Shown here: positions 11,489-22,572 of the stretch, in pieces
How positions within the stretch are numbered: the first letter of the stretch is position 1
Layout of the letters: each line of letters starts with the position of its first letter
Assembly (NCBI RefSeq): GCF_003688915.1
Contig: NZ_REFU01000001.1
Coordinates: forward strand, 62,001 to 126,000
Length of the DNA stretch: 64,000 nucleotides
Origin: Rhodococcus sp. SBT000017
GTDB taxonomy: Bacteria > Actinomycetota > Actinomycetes > Mycobacteriales > Mycobacteriaceae
Direction: 5' to 3'
The notes under the pieces: generated by a model
Databases searched by the model: none
Seen by the model: the letters and a program-made list of their open reading frames with translations, nothing else
Told to the model about the DNA's origin: nothing
Translations under genes and position numbers: made by a program

Positions 11489-14400
11489 CTATCCCGAGGT
11501 GCGGCCGAGTTGCTTGTCGATCAAGGCGAACAACTCGTCGGAAGTCACGTCGCTGAGCGGGTCGGGCTCTGCGGCACTGGACGCCGATTCGGTGTCGGAT
11601 GCCTCGTTCCACTGCGTCAGAAGAGCGCGGAGACGAACGGTCACCGCCGACCGATCGATGGGGTCGGTTACTGACGCCAGCGCATTCTCCAAACGGTCGA
11701 GTTCGGCAAGTACCAGGTCTGGCTCCTCTGCCTTATGAGTCATCTCATCGGCTAGCGCCTCCGCGAGAGACGCGGGCGTCGGATAGTCGAAGACGAGGGT
11801 TGCGGGTAGTGCGATTCCACTCGCCGAAGCCAGACGGTTTCGCAGCTCTACCGCCATCATGGAGTCGAATCCGAGGTCGTTGAAGGCTGTATCGGCTGTA
11901 ACTACCCCGAGGTTGCGATGGCCGAGAACCGCGGCCACTTCACCACGGACGCGATCGAGTACAGCGCGCTGTGCTTGAGGATCGGTGAGATCGGTGAGAT
12001 CCAATCGGCCGTGCCCTGATGGAGAGCCTGCCTTTTCTGCCTGCACCGGAATCAACTCGGCAAGAGCAGAAATAGTACTTCCGAGCGCAGCGGCCACCAC
12101 GACAGCGGGGTCGTCTCCAGGAAACAGCGCCACGGCGACTGACGCATACCCCTGTGCACGCCTCGTGCTTGCTATTGCTTCGGCACACCCCGCTGCGCCG
12201 GCAGCCGAGCGGTCTTCTCGACTGGCGAACGGAACGAGGAAGACCAGCATCCCATCCAGGGGGACACTCTCGGCTGTCCGCAGCATTTCGTCGATTGCAC
12301 AGGTCTTCACAACGGTGAGCGCGGCGCGCTCACCCACCTCCACAACCTCACGTCCGGTCAGAATGGACGCCAGATTCAGATCGAGCGACAGAGCCAGGGG
12401 CCCGTCCGGGAGGTCTACCACCGGGCCCGCAGGGTCAATGGCACCGCGACGCGGCACCAACACCGTCCCCCTTCGTACGGCTGCCAGAGGTTCGGCGTAC
12501 GTGACAATGACCTCCGGAATCACGAGTGCCCCATTGGGTTCGATATCGACAGCGAACACACGACTCGGATTTGCGGCGTGCGCCGCGGCGGCCAGACCCC
12601 AGACAGAGGCCTGTGCGGCATCGGCCACCTCACCGTCACTGATGGACACACCGCCCACAGTGGTCAGAACGAGGGGGATATCGGCAACCTTCGGCTCAGC
12701 GAGCCACTCGTCCACGACCTGAGCCGCAGAGGCACTGGAATCCGAAAAGATCGCTACTGCAGCGAACGCGGCACCCTCGGCTCTTGCGGTGACCAGAGTC
12801 TGCACATCTGGGAAAACCGCAGTTGCGCCGTGTGGTGCCTCGCCTATGACCGCAAACGGAATCGGAGCACCACTCATTGCTACCTCGGCCGGAAGGGGCA
12901 ACCAATCCACGCTCGAAAACGAAGATCGTCCGACGGTGAATGCACCTAGACCGACTTCCGAGTACACAACGTCACCGACGTGAGCGCGCCCGTCTCGTAC
13001 CTGCACGTCGTGCCATTCGACCGGTCCTCGCCAGTAGGTGGCACCGATCTCCGAAGGGAATTCGGTGTCGAGCAACTGTGGGTCGAACACACTTCCCGAA
13101 CGACCCAGCCTCCGAATGTTTTTCGTCTGCGGTGCGTCGTCTCTCGAAACAGCGCGGCCATGCGCGTGGCGGGTCCAAATCGTCTCATCGGTGCCCACCG
13201 ACCCATGTAGCGTGACCTCCCGGCCTCCGTCGCTGTCCAGAGCTCCAAGACGAACCTGCAAACGGACCTCTCCGTCGACGACTACCGGGGATTCGATAGT
13301 CAATGAGTGCAACACGTTGACCCCGACCTGCGCACCCGCGCGCATCGCCACCTCGACCAAGACCGCCGGGGGAGCTACCGGTGCGCCGGCCACCATGTGT
13401 TCGGACAGCCAAGGCAAGGACTGAGCGGATATGGAGCCGTACAGCAAAATCTCTCCAGTGTCGGCCAATGGCACCGCAGCAGCGAGGACTGGATGGTCAA
13501 TGGCAACAAGTCCGACGACCGCGGGTTGGATCGACTCCGGGGACGCATACTCGAGCCAGTACCGATCCCGTTGAAATGGGTACGGTGGCAGGGCTGTTCG
13601 CAGTCTCGGACCAAGCAGTGCATCCCAATTCACTGTTACGCCGCGGGAGTGCAGGATGCCCATGGCCGTCACCAGAGTGCGGGCTTCATCCTGGTCTTTG
13701 CGCAAGGCAGGCAAGGCCATACTCCCCGCTGGAAGCTGATCCGAAAGAAGCCCCGTAAGCACGGCGGAGGGGCCAATTTCCAAGATAGTGGTGGCACCGA
13801 TTTGCACCACACTGGTTGCAGCATCGGCAAACCGAACACACTCTCGGACGTGATCCACCCAATGTTCCGGGTCAGTGAGCGCAGAACCACCCTGCAGAGC
13901 AGAAACGACTTCGATCGTCGGCTCGGAGTAAGTGAGATTCCGTGCTATCTCCCTGAACTCGGTCAGCATCGGGTCCATCAATGGTGAATGAAACGCATGG
14001 CTGGTCACAAGCGGAGTAGTGCGTCTACCGCGGACTGAAAGTTGGTGTGCGACACCCTTCAGCGCATCCGAACTGCCTGACAGCACGACCGAGTGACGTG
14101 AGTTGACAGCGGCGATCGACGTAGCCTCGCGGTGCTCGGCCAGCAGTGGCAGTACTTCGTCCTCACCGGCGGCGACAGCAATCATCACACCACCTTCGGG
14201 AAGGGCTTGCATCAAGCGGCCTCGGGCGGCCACCAAAGTGGCCGCATCGGTGCGCGTCAAGACGCCTGCTACATGTGCGGCGACGATTTCGCCGATCGAA
14301 TGCCCAACGAGAACATCGGGGACGGTTCCCCATGACTCCAGGAGACGAACAAGTGCGACCTCCACGGCAAAGAGAGCAGGCTGGGCGTACTCGGTGCGAT

Positions 14401-17400
14401 CGAGGTCGGACCCGCCTCCGAAAACGACATCACACAGCGGTCTATCGAGATGGGTGTCGAACGCGGCGCATACTTCGTCGAACTCCGCAGCGTAAGCGGG
14501 GTACGTCAGATAGAGGCCATGCCCCATGCCGATCCGCTGGCTACCTTGCCCCGTAAACGCAAATGCCAGCTTGCCCGCCGATCCCGGTGGCAGAAGAACC
14601 GAATCCTCTAGGGCTGAGACGACGTCGGTATTCTCCGTCACCGCCACTACGACGGCATGGTCGAATCGAGACCGGTCCGTCAACGCTCTTGCTGCAGAGC
14701 GTAGGTCGATCTTCTGGCTGACCAGGTGATCGCGCAGTCGTACCAGTTGATCTCGCACCGCGGTGTCTGTTCGAGCGGACACGATCAAGGGAACCACTGC
14801 CGGTATCGCTATCTGAGGTGTGGGTGTGTCGTCTGGTTCTTCGAGGATGATGTGCGCGTTCGTACCGCTGATGCCGAAGGATGACACCCCAGCCCGCCGT
14901 CGTCGGCCGACCGTCCAGTCCTTGGCGACGGTCAACAACTCAACTGCTCCTGTCGACCAATCAACGTGCTGAGAGGGAGTTGTAGCGTGCAAGGTACGTG
15001 GAAGGATGCCGTGCTGCATCGCCATGATCATCTTGATCACGCCACCAACTCCGGCTGCAGCTTGGGCGTGTCCGATGTTGGACTTCAGTGATCCGATTGC
15101 CAAAGGGACATCCCGATCGTTGCCGTAGACGGAAATCAACGCCTCCGCCTCTATCGGATCCCCGAGTTTGGTTCCAGTGCCGTGTGCTTCGACCACATCT
15201 ACTTCTGACGGAAGGAGCTTTGCGTCGTTGAGGGCCGCTCGTAGAACGCGTTGTTGCGATACTCCGTTCGGGGCCGTCAGTCCGTTGGAAGCACCGTCTT
15301 GGTTCACCGCAGATCCGCGCACGACGGCTAAGACTGTGTGTCCCTGGGCTTTCGCGCGGGACTGCCGCTCCACCACCAACAGACCCGCCCCTTCAGACCA
15401 GCCTGTTCCGTCGGCGTCAGCCGAGAACGACTTGCACCGGCCGTCGGCCGATAGGCCGCGTTGTCGGGAGAACTCGACAAATGCCGTCGGGCTCGACATA
15501 ACAGTCACACCGCCTGCCAGGGCCATATCGCATTCGCCGTTTCGTAGTGATTGCGCAGCAAGATGTAGCGCTACCAGTGACGACGAGCACGCAGTATCGA
15601 CAGTCAATGCCGGACCTTCGAGTCCCAAGGTGTACGAAATGCGTCCGGAGGCGACACTTCCGAGGGTGCCGACTGCAAGGTGGCCCTCGACTTCAGCCGG
15701 CGCGTTGCGGCCGTAGTCGTGATACATGACGCCTGCGAAGACGCCAGTCCGGCTACCCCGCAGAGATTCTGGGTCAATGCCTGCGCCTTCGATCGCCTCC
15801 CAAGCCGTCTCGAGCAGCAGTCTCTGCTGTGGGTCGGTGGCAAGTGCCTCGCGTGGGGACAACCCGAAGAACGCTGCATCGAACTGGTCAGCGTCGTGTA
15901 GGAACCCGCCTCTGGTGCTGTAGGTCTTACCTGTGCGATCTGGATCTGCGTCGTACAGGATCTCAGCGTTCCACCCGCGGTTGACCGGGAACTCCGTGAT
16001 GGCATCTCTGCCCTCAGAGACGAGCTTCCACAGCTCCTCGGGTGTGTTAACGCCACCGGGGAATCGGCAGGACATGCCGACTATGACGATCGGGTCTTCG
16101 TCAGTAGATGAATGTGACGTGAAGTCCGATGTTTCTGGCACCGCCGAACTCTCGGCCAGTCGGTCCGAAAGATGGTTTGCGAGCGCTACAGGGCTTGGAT
16201 AGTCGAATACCAAACCGGTTGTCAACGCCAGACCTGTTGCTGCGCTGAGTCTGTTACGCAATTCGACAGATGTGAGTGAATCGAATCCGAGTTCGGAGAA
16301 AACCTGGTGCGATGTGATCTCGGCCAGGTCAGCGTAGCCAAGCACCTCGGCAGCGTGAGTACGGACGAGATGCAATACGGCCGCGGCGTCCAGGATTCTC
16401 GGGCCCGCATCGGTGTGTTTGCGAGATTTGACGATATGACGCAGCAGTTCTGGAACCTGGGGTCCGCCTGATCGTAGAACGGTTCTATTCAGCTCGGTTA
16501 TCGAAACAACGCCCTCGGCCCTATCGAAGGCGGCCAGTGCCGCGTTCTGCTCCAGGGGCCGTAGACCCATGCTGTTCACACGATGCAGATCGGTTTCATC
16601 GAGCCCGTCGGACATCGTGCTCGATGTGGCCCACAGTCCCCATCCCAGTGAGGTCGCAGGCAACCCACTCGCTAGGCGGTATCCGGCAAGTGCGTCCAAA
16701 TATGCATTCGCAGCACTGTAATTGCCTTGGCCGGCTGTTCCGAGTACTCCGGCGATCGAGGAGTAAAGAACGAACTCGTCAAGGTTCAATTCGCTCGTCA
16801 GTTCGTGGAGGTTCCACGCGGCGTCGACTTTCGGCCTGAGCACGGCAGTGACATGGTCAGCAGTGAGGCTTGTGAGAACTCCGTCGTCGACTATTCCCGC
16901 TGCGTGTACCACCGCGGTCAGAGGGAAGCCGTCAGGAATTTCGGCCAGGAGACCGGCCAACGAGTCACGGTCGGCGAGATCACAAGCTGCTACAACGACT
17001 TCGACGTTTCTCAGATCAGCCAACAGGTCAGGCGGCATGAATCCGGATCGGCCAACCAGAAGCAAACGTTTGACCCCATGCTCCGCGACGAGCCACCGAA
17101 CGATCAATCCGCCCAGAGTGCCCCCTGCACCGCTGACCAGAACTGTGCCCCGGTCCCACCTCTTCGGCTCGGTCGGGGAGGAGTCCTTCGTCAAGCGAGG
17201 GACCAGAAACTCGCCGCTCCGGATAGCAACTCGTTCGGCTTCCAGAGCAACAGCGGCCGCCATGTCACCCGCAGATTCTGAACCATCCACCATGACTACT
17301 CGACCAGGGTTCTCTGCGGCAGCTGTGCGCAACAGACCCAGTACTGCGGCACCCGCGAGATCTGTTGGAGCGTCAGGCCCGTCGGCTCCGCTGGTCATTG

Positions 17401-19483
17401 CAACTAGCTTGGAATCTTGCAGTCGGGGCTCGGCGAAGAATGTTTGAACCAAGGTCAGCGCATCCAGTACTGCGGACCGCACGGCATCAGGGTGCACACC
17501 CGCAGGCAGGAACGGGATTACAACGACAGGAGGAGCAGCTGCGGCCAGTGACTCGAAGCTCGAGTAATTCGGTAGTCCAGCAACGTTTCCGAACCCCGCC
17601 CAGCCATCGAGCGGTGCGTCCGGGCGGTCCAACTTATCCCAGCGCAGAGTCAAGATCGTTGATGCTGAGACCTTTTCGCTTACTTCGCGTAAAGCGAGCT
17701 TCGCTATCTCTGCAACGGGCAGTCCGGCCTCGTCCGCGACGAGGATCGCAACCGAATCGCGTCCGGTACGGGTCAATCGAACCCTGCCCGCCGCGCCCAA
17801 GCGTCCGGTGATCGAGACACCGGTCCAGCTGAAGGGGAGCACCGCAGGGCGTTCGTCCAAGACACCAGGGAGCAGAAGGTGAAGCGCCGAGTCGAGCAGA
17901 GCAGGATGCAACGCGTACCGGGACGAGTCGACCTTCAACTGTTCCGGAAGAGCGATCTCGGCGAAGATCTCATCGCCCCGAGTCCAAGCCCGAACCAGCC
18001 CTCTGAAAGATGTTCCGTAGTCGTATCCGTCGCCGGTAACGTGGTCATAGAGATTGTCGAGCACTACTTCGACTGAGCCGTCCGGTGGCCATACGTCGAT
18101 GATTGCTACCGACGGGTCAGGGGCGGCCGCGTGTAACTGCCCGGACGCACACGGACTCCAATCGACATCCTCGTCATCATGCCGAACATAAACGCTGAGC
18201 TGGCGCGTATCCCTAGCGGCTGGTGGATCTACGATGAACTGGAGATCGACGACACCCTGATCCGGCAGCGAAATTGGAGCCGTCAAAGTTAGATCTGCGA
18301 CGAACGGCGTGCCTGCAATCGACCCCACATGTGCGGTCATCTCCAAAAGAGCTGTCGCAGGCAACAGCAAGGTGCCTTGTATGCGGTGATCGGCCAGCCA
18401 AGGGTGGGTGTCAACTCCAATTCGCGACGTGAAAACGGTCGCCGACTCGTCCGCCAAGTGAACCAATCCGCCGACCAGCGGGTGCTCGTTGCTCCCCAGA
18501 TCGGTCGCACTTTCATCGGATCTGTGGTGGGACTGATCTAGCCAGTAGTTCGTGCGTTGAAAGGCGTAAGTAGGTAGATCGACGACCGGGCCCTGGCCAA
18601 GCAATGCAGTCCAGTCGACAGTCCCGCCTTGGGCATGCAGACGACCCAGTGCTTCCACAATCGACTCCACCTCACCCCGCCCGTTTCGTGAAACCGGAAT
18701 AGCGGCGATCGTGTCGGAGTCGATCAGACCGGACAGTGCAGGCCTTGGGCCCAGCTCCAGTACGGTTCGCACACCATGCGAACCCAGCGCGCTGATTGCG
18801 GCGTGAAACCGAACCGGTTCACGGATCTGATTCACCCAGTACTCCGGGCTTCCCCATTCTGCGTCGATCTCGGCTGTCGCGACAATTGGAATGTTCGGGG
18901 ACTTGACCGCGACATCGATCAGTGCGGTACGGAATTGGGTAAGGATCGGTTCCATAAGCGGTGAGTGGAACGCGTGACTGACTGCCAGTCTCGAGGTTCG
19001 GCGTCCCGCCAGCGCCTTCTCGATAGCCAACACCTCGGCCTCGATACCAGACACAACAACCGAATTCGGTCCGTTTATCGCAGCGATTCCGACACCAGCG
19101 GTCAGCAGCTGTTCCACCTCGTCCTCGGTGGCCTCGACAGCAAGCATTGCCCCTCCTGCAGGAAGCCCGCCCATCAATCGGCCACGTACAGCCACTACTG
19201 CTGCGGCATCGTGCAGCGATAGCACCCCGGCAACATGAGCTGCGGCCAACTCTCCGACCGAGTGACCGACGAGTACATCCGGATGTATCCCCCAGGACTT
19301 GAGTAAGCGAAACAGCGCAACTTCGAACGCAAATAGCGCGGGCTGGGCGTGTTGGGTCAGGTTGAGGTCTCCGTCGGAAATCAATTGGCGGAGTGGAGGG
19401 TCCAGGTGCGAGTCGAGCGCGGCGCAGACCTCGTCGAACGCAATCGCAAACGCAGGAAATGCCTTGCTGAGCTCGATTCCCAT
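11489..19483 (-). CDS. 3' fragment of split PKS: AT(part)-DH-KR-ACP, KS-AT-DH-(KR)-ACP
   Basis: A 2664-residue open frame starting at an internal ATG 11 bp from the IS edge. Module 3 remainder: AT with GHSVGE near residue 75 and HAFH near 170; DH with intact [13 protein letters not shown] near 366 and [12 protein letters not shown] with GAGGTLG near 786 and QGNYSAANA near 922; ACP GFDSL near 1068. Module 4: KS DTACSSS near 1298; AT GHSIGE near 1729 and HAFH near 1830; a DH-like region still holding [10 protein letters not shown] near 2026; a stretch of roughly 300 residues in the KR position with no GxGxxG Rossmann motif and no Ser-Tyr site; ACP GFDSMM near 2538. Module 4 should therefore leave its beta-keto group. 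Whether this fragment is translated is unknown: only GCAAAG lies upstream as a weak ribosome site. Confidence 0.85.
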   Translation of the reverse strand: MGIELSKAFPAFAIAFDEVCAALDSHLDPPLRQLISDGDLNLTQHAQPALFAFEVALFRLLKSWGIHPDVLVGHSVGELAAAHVAGVLSLHDAAAVVAVRGRLMGGLPAGGAMLAVEATEDEVEQLLTAGVGIAAINGPNSVVVSGIEAEVLAIEKALAGRRTSRLAVSHAFHSPLMEPILTQFRTALIDVAVKSPNIPIVATAEIDAEWGSPEYWVNQIREPVRFHAAISALGSHGVRTVLELGPRPALSGLIDSDTIAAIPVSRNGRGEVESIVEALGRLHAQGGTVDWTALLGQGPVVDLPTYAFQRTNYWLDQSHHRSDESATDLGSNEHPLVGGLVHLADESATVFTSRIGVDTHPWLADHRIQGTLLLPATALLEMTAHVGSIAGTPFVADLTLTAPISLPDQGVVDLQFIVDPPAARDTRQLSVYVRHDDEDVDWSPCASGQLHAAAPDPSVAIIDVWPPDGSVEVVLDNLYDHVTGDGYDYGTSFRGLVRAWTRGDEIFAEIALPEQLKVDSSRYALHPALLDSALHLLLPGVLDERPAVLPFSWTGVSITGRLGAAGRVRLTRTGRDSVAILVADEAGLPVAEIAKLALREVSEKVSASTILTLRWDKLDRPDAPLDGWAGFGNVAGLPNYSSFESLAAAAPPVVVIPFLPAGVHPDAVRSAVLDALTLVQTFFAEPRLQDSKLVAMTSGADGPDAPTDLAGAAVLGLLRTAAAENPGRVVMVDGSESAGDMAAAVALEAERVAIRSGEFLVPRLTKDSSPTEPKRWDRGTVLVSGAGGTLGGLIVRWLVAEHGVKRLLLVGRSGFMPPDLLADLRNVEVVVAACDLADRDSLAGLLAEIPDGFPLTAVVHAAGIVDDGVLTSLTADHVTAVLRPKVDAAWNLHELTSELNLDEFVLYSSIAGVLGTAGQGNYSAANAYLDALAGYRLASGLPATSLGWGLWATSSTMSDGLDETDLHRVNSMGLRPLEQNAALAAFDRAEGVVSITELNRTVLRSGGPQVPELLRHIVKSRKHTDAGPRILDAAAVLHLVRTHAAEVLGYADLAEITSHQVFSELGFDSLTSVELRNRLSAATGLALTTGLVFDYPSPVALANHLSDRLAESSAVPETSDFTSHSSTDEDPIVIVGMSCRFPGGVNTPEELWKLVSEGRDAITEFPVNRGWNAEILYDADPDRTGKTYSTRGGFLHDADQFDAAFFGLSPREALATDPQQRLLLETAWEAIEGAGIDPESLRGSRTGVFAGVMYHDYGRNAPAEVEGHLAVGTLGSVASGRISYTLGLEGPALTVDTACSSSLVALHLAAQSLRNGECDMALAGGVTVMSSPTAFVEFSRQRGLSADGRCKSFSADADGTGWSEGAGLLVVERQSRAKAQGHTVLAVVRGSAVNQDGASNGLTAPNGVSQQRVLRAALNDAKLLPSEVDVVEAHGTGTKLGDPIEAEALISVYGNDRDVPLAIGSLKSNIGHAQAAAGVGGVIKMIMAMQHGILPRTLHATTPSQHVDWSTGAVELLTVAKDWTVGRRRRAGVSSFGISGTNAHIILEEPDDTPTPQIAIPAVVPLIVSARTDTAVRDQLVRLRDHLVSQKIDLRSAARALTDRSRFDHAVVVAVTENTDVVSALEDSVLLPPGSAGKLAFAFTGQGSQRIGMGHGLYLTYPAYAAEFDEVCAAFDTHLDRPLCDVVFGGGSDLDRTEYAQPALFAVEVALVRLLESWGTVPDVLVGHSIGEIVAAHVAGVLTRTDAATLVAARGRLMQALPEGGVMIAVAAGEDEVLPLLAEHREATSIAAVNSRHSVVLSGSSDALKGVAHQLSVRGRRTTPLVTSHAFHSPLMDPMLTEFREIARNLTYSEPTIEVVSALQGGSALTDPEHWVDHVRECVRFADAATSVVQIGATTILEIGPSAVLTGLLSDQLPAGSMALPALRKDQDEARTLVTAMGILHSRGVTVNWDALLGPRLRTALPPYPFQRDRYWLEYASPESIQPAVVGLVAIDHPVLAAAVPLADTGEILLYGSISAQSLPWLSEHMVAGAPVAPPAVLVEVAMRAGAQVGVNVLHSLTIESPVVVDGEVRLQVRLGALDSDGGREVTLHGSVGTDETIWTRHAHGRAVSRDDAPQTKNIRRLGRSGSVFDPQLLDTEFPSEIGATYWRGPVEWHDVQVRDGRAHVGDVVYSEVGLGAFTVGRSSFSSVDWLPLPAEVAMSGAPIPFAVIGEAPHGATAVFPDVQTLVTARAEGAAFAAVAIFSDSSASAAQVVDEWLAEPKVADIPLVLTTVGGVSISDGEVADAAQASVWGLAAAAHAANPSRVFAVDIEPNGALVIPEVIVTYAEPLAAVRRGTVLVPRRGAIDPAGPVVDLPDGPLALSLDLNLASILTGREVVEVGERAALTVVKTCAIDEMLRTAESVPLDGMLVFLVPFASREDRSAAGAAGCAEAIASTRRAQGYASVAVALFPGDDPAVVVAAALGSTISALAELIPVQAEKAGSPSGHGRLDLTDLTDPQAQRAVLDRVRGEVAAVLGHRNLGVVTADTAFNDLGFDSMMAVELRNRLASASGIALPATLVFDYPTPASLAEALADEMTHKAEEPDLVLAELDRLENALASVTDPIDRSAVTVRLRALLTQWNEASDTESASSAAEPDPLSDVTSDELFALIDKQLGRTSG

Positions 19484-19522
19484 CTTTGCTCGCTGAGGTT
19501 CCCCCCGAAAAGTGGACAGTGG

Positions 19523-20401
19523 TTACGCGGCCATGACAGGCGCGATCAGTGACTGTTCGTAATTGGCGGGGCTGAGCATCCCGATTGTGGAGTGCCTACG
19601 GCGAGTGTTGTAGAAATTCATCCAATTGTCAACTGCAGCAATCAATTCAGCGGCATAGGCGAAGGTGTGGCGGTAGTAGTACTCGTGTTTGAAGGTCGAC
19701 CACAGGCTCTCCGCGCCGGCATTGTCCCAGCATATACCGGTTTCCCCCATCGAGCGCCGCAGCCCATATCGTTCGCACGCCTGCTTCATGATCTCTGCCG
19801 TGTACTGACTTCCCCTGTCCGAGTGCATGATTGTGCCGGCGACATCGCCACCGCGTTCGGCGACGGCCATGTCCAATGCTTCGAGAACCAGCTCGGTGCG
19901 CATGTGGTCCGCCACCGACCAACCCAGGACCTTCTTCGAGTGTTCGTCCTTGATTGCACATAGGTACATATCACCCTCACCGCAGGTCAGGTAGGTGATG
20001 TCCGATGTCCACACCGCATCGAGGCGGCCCTGGTCGAACCGGCGTTGCACGAGATCATCGGGGAACGAGGCGAAGGGATCGACCACGGTGGTGCGAACCT
20101 TGAACGTGCGCGGGCTGATCCCGACGATGCCGAGTGAGCGCATGATCTTCGCGACCGTCTTGTCATCGATCACCTCGCCGCGGTCGTGCAGTTCAGCGGT
20201 GATCCGAGGCGACCCGTACACCCCTTTCGACTCACGGTGTATGTCGAGGATCTTCACCTCCAGATCTGTACGTCGTTGCTGCCGTTCTCCCAATCTTATT
20301 GTCACACTGCGTCCTTGGTGTTTATAGAAACCTGAGGTCGACACTTCCAGTAGTCGTGCCATCCGGTGAACTGCGGAGTTCGCGCACTCCACGGCCATCA
20401 A
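19523..20401 (-). CDS. IS3-family transposase OrfB (DDE integrase core)
   Basis: A 292-residue rve-type integrase. The DDE triad can be read in VWTSDITYL, MHSDRGSQY and AESLWSTFKHEY. The C-terminal RRRHSTIGMLSPANYE motif is typical of IS3 OrfB. It lies in the -1 frame relative to OrfA and would be made mainly as the OrfAB fusion. It ends 29 bp from the outer end of the element. Confidence 0.96.
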   Translation of the reverse strand: MMAVECANSAVHRMARLLEVSTSGFYKHQGRSVTIRLGERQQRRTDLEVKILDIHRESKGVYGSPRITAELHDRGEVIDDKTVAKIMRSLGIVGISPRTFKVRTTVVDPFASFPDDLVQRRFDQGRLDAVWTSDITYLTCGEGDMYLCAIKDEHSKKVLGWSVADHMRTELVLEALDMAVAERGGDVAGTIMHSDRGSQYTAEIMKQACERYGLRRSMGETGICWDNAGAESLWSTFKHEYYYRHTFAYAAELIAAVDNWMNFYNTRRRHSTIGMLSPANYEQSLIAPVMAA

Positions 20402-20412
20402 CGCGTAGAGCT

Positions 20413-20718
20413 CTACTTTTGTTGATTCGCCGCGAAGTACGCGGACGCTTTTTTCAGGAACGCGATGTCTTTCTCCTGCTCGGAAACCTGCTTACGGAGC
20501 CGGGAGAGCTCCGAGCGCTCCGCGGCGGTCAGCGGCTGATCACCGGATGCAGCTGCGGCTTCGATACGGCGGCGTTCGTCGGCGACCCAGCGTCCGAGCA
20601 AAGCTTCGTTGATGCCCAGTTCACGGGCGACCTCGGCGATGGTGCGGCCGGAATCGATCACCCGGCGTGCGGCCTCGACCTTGTACTCGGTCGTGAACGA
20701 CCTGCGTTTGCGGGACAT
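20413..20718 (-). CDS. IS3-family transposase OrfA
   Basis: A 101-residue DNA-binding subunit: a helix-turn-helix in the first half (KRRSFTTEYKVEAARRVIDS; then IAEVARELGINEALLGRW) followed by a leucine-zipper-like heptad helix. Near its end lies the slippery heptamer A-AAA-AAG (minus strand, 20454-20448; residues LKKA). orfB is in the -1 frame, so the usual IS3 programmed frameshift to an OrfAB transposase is expected. Confidence 0.95.
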   Translation of the reverse strand: MSRKRRSFTTEYKVEAARRVIDSGRTIAEVARELGINEALLGRWVADERRRIEAAAASGDQPLTAAERSELSRLRKQVSEQEKDIAFLKKASAYFAANQQK

Positions 20719-20766
20719 GAGGACATCCTTCCAGCGGAACCTGTGGTCCTGCTAGCTCGGTGTCCA

Positions 20767-22524
20767 CTATCCGGGGGGAACCTCACGCTGACTACCTTGT
20801 CCGCTGAATACGAAAGCAGTCTTTCCTGGTCGAGCGGCCACGCCGCCTCGCACACCGCGTAGCGCGGCCACCAGAGACTCACGATCAGAGCCCGTGACAG
20901 TCGCACGGAGAGGTAACGCCGCCCGGCGTTGAGCTAATGCCGTGGCGACATCGAGGTCCGAGACCGTCGCAGTTTCCGCCCAGTCCGCCAGATTTCGCGC
21001 TTGTTCGACCAGGGCTTCACTGGTGCGGGCGGACAGCACCCACGGCACTGGCATGCTCGAGCGCTGCCCGTCCGTCGAATCCGCCGCGTGCGCCGCCCAA
21101 ATTCGTCCCCGCTGAGGTTCAGCGAGATCAGAGTTCGCTGAGGTCGAGCTCGGTGCTTCGAGAATTACGTGGGCGTTGGTGCCACCGAATCCGAACGAGG
21201 ACACAGCAGCTCGCCTTGGCCGCCCGACCTCCGGCCACGGCCGGGCTTCCGTGACCAGATCGAGGTCTCCGGACTCCCAGTCGACGTGGGACGAGGGGAC
21301 ACCGACGTGCAGCGTCTTCGGCACTGTCCCGTGATGCATTGCCTGAACGACCTTGATGATGCCGCCGACTCCAGCCGCGGCCTGTGCATGACCGATATTG
21401 GACTTGAGAGAGCCGAGCAGAACCGGTGCTGCCCCAGATCTGCTCTGGCCGTAAGTTGCGAGTACCGCCCGGGCTTCGATCGGGTCGCCAAGAGTCGTAC
21501 CTGTGCCGTGTGCCTCGATCACGTCGACGTCTTGCGGTACCAGACGAGCGTCAGACAACGCCTGCAGGATTACCCGCTCCTGTGCTGGCGCACTCGGCGC
21601 GGTGAGTCCGTTGGACGCGCCGTCCGAGTTGACCGCCGATCCGCGGACTACAGCCAGAACGCGGTGCCCGTTGGCCTCTGCATCGGATAGTTTCTCCAGG
21701 ACCAACACACCAACCCCCTCCGACCATCCTGTTCCGTCGGCGTCGTCGGAGAAAGACTTGCAACGGCCGTCGGCGGACAATCCGCGTAACCGAGAGAACT
21801 CGATGAAAGCGGTCGGGGTCGACATGACGGTGACTCCGCCGGCCACAGCCAAGCTGCATTCATTGCGGCGTAACGCAGCTGCAGCCAGGTGAAGCGAAAC
21901 CAGAGAAGAGGAGCATGCAGTGTCGATCGTGACCGTAGGACCCTCGAATCCAAAAGTGTACGAGAGTCTGCCTGAGGCAATGCTTCCCGCGCTCCCGCTG
22001 AACAGATAACCCTCTTCTTTCGGTGACAATCCGGGACGAGATCCGTAGTCGTTGTACATCACGCCCATGAACACACCAGTGCGGCTACCACGCAGCGCTA
22101 TCGGGTTGATACCCGCGCGTTCGACGGCCTCCCAAGTGGTCTCCAACAGAAGCCGCTGCTGTGGGTCGACGGCCATGGCCTCGCGTGGCGACATGCCGAA
22201 GAAGCTGGCGTCGAAGCCGTTGGCTCCGGAAAGAAATCCTCCACCTGTTGTGTACACCTTGCCAGCTCGATCGGGGTTCGGGTCGTGCAGATCCGAAGGC
22301 CAGCCCCGGTCGGTCGGGAATGGTCCGACTGCGTCCACTCCGTCAGCAACCAAGTCCCACAACTCTTCCGGTGAGCTGACACCGCCCGGGTAGCGGCACG
22401 CCATCCCAACGATTGCGATGGGTTCGTGGACGCCGTCTTCGACTTCGCGCAGCTTCCGCCGAGCTTCTCTGGCGTCAGCGATGGCGCGTTTGAGATAGGT
22501 ACGGAGTTCTTGGTCGTCGGCCAC
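20767..22524 (-). CDS. 5' fragment of split PKS: docking domain, KS and start of AT
   Basis: A 585-residue open frame whose native part ends at 20786; the last few residues (EVPPG) come from the IS end. It starts with a docking helix ([20 protein letters not shown]) then a complete KS with [23 protein letters not shown] and SLKSNIGH, and stops at VFSGQGSQ, the first AT motif. It follows the previous PKS by 48 bp and pairs with that protein's acidic C-terminal docking tail. The KS looks catalytically intact but has no AT or ACP of its own to act with. Confidence 0.85.
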   Translation of the reverse strand: MADDQELRTYLKRAIADAREARRKLREVEDGVHEPIAIVGMACRYPGGVSSPEELWDLVADGVDAVGPFPTDRGWPSDLHDPNPDRAGKVYTTGGGFLSGANGFDASFFGMSPREAMAVDPQQRLLLETTWEAVERAGINPIALRGSRTGVFMGVMYNDYGSRPGLSPKEEGYLFSGSAGSIASGRLSYTFGFEGPTVTIDTACSSSLVSLHLAAAALRRNECSLAVAGGVTVMSTPTAFIEFSRLRGLSADGRCKSFSDDADGTGWSEGVGVLVLEKLSDAEANGHRVLAVVRGSAVNSDGASNGLTAPSAPAQERVILQALSDARLVPQDVDVIEAHGTGTTLGDPIEARAVLATYGQSRSGAAPVLLGSLKSNIGHAQAAAGVGGIIKVVQAMHHGTVPKTLHVGVPSSHVDWESGDLDLVTEARPWPEVGRPRRAAVSSFGFGGTNAHVILEAPSSTSANSDLAEPQRGRIWAAHAADSTDGQRSSMPVPWVLSARTSEALVEQARNLADWAETATVSDLDVATALAQRRAALPLRATVTGSDRESLVAALRGVRGGVAARPGKTAFVFSGQGSQREVPPG

Positions 22525-22572
22525 GGTGTTCTCCTGCTCGTAGGTGGTCGTGGGGGAGGGCTCGATCTCGGA

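Larger units (their letters stand above)
19494..20785 (-). mobile_element. IS3-family insertion sequence (1292 bp) inside the PKS gene
   Basis: Ends are 25-bp inverted repeats (TGAGGTTCCCCCC...GTGGACA) matching at 23 of 25 positions, with TG...CA termini as in the IS3 family. A 3-bp direct repeat CGC flanks it (19491-19493 and 20786-20788). It carries orfA and orfB in different frames. Both reading frames, both ends and the target duplication are intact, so this looks like a recent, still functional copy. Confidence 0.96.
11489..22524 (-). pseudogene. type I PKS gene for modules 3-4, split by an IS3 insertion
   Basis: One PKS gene cut in two by the element at 19494-20785. Deleting the element and one CGC target copy joins the AT motif as [18 protein letters not shown] with the frame kept; the restored gene is 9741 bp, or 3246 codons plus stop. 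Intact order: docking-KS-AT-DH-KR-ACP (module 3) then KS-AT-DH-KR*-ACP (module 4) and a C-terminal docking region ending near [14 protein letters not shown]. The break falls right after the FxGQGSQ strand of the module 3 AT, before its GHSVGE serine. As it stands neither half has a complete AT, so module 3 should not load malonate unless the element excises or an AT is supplied in trans. Confidence 0.93.
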
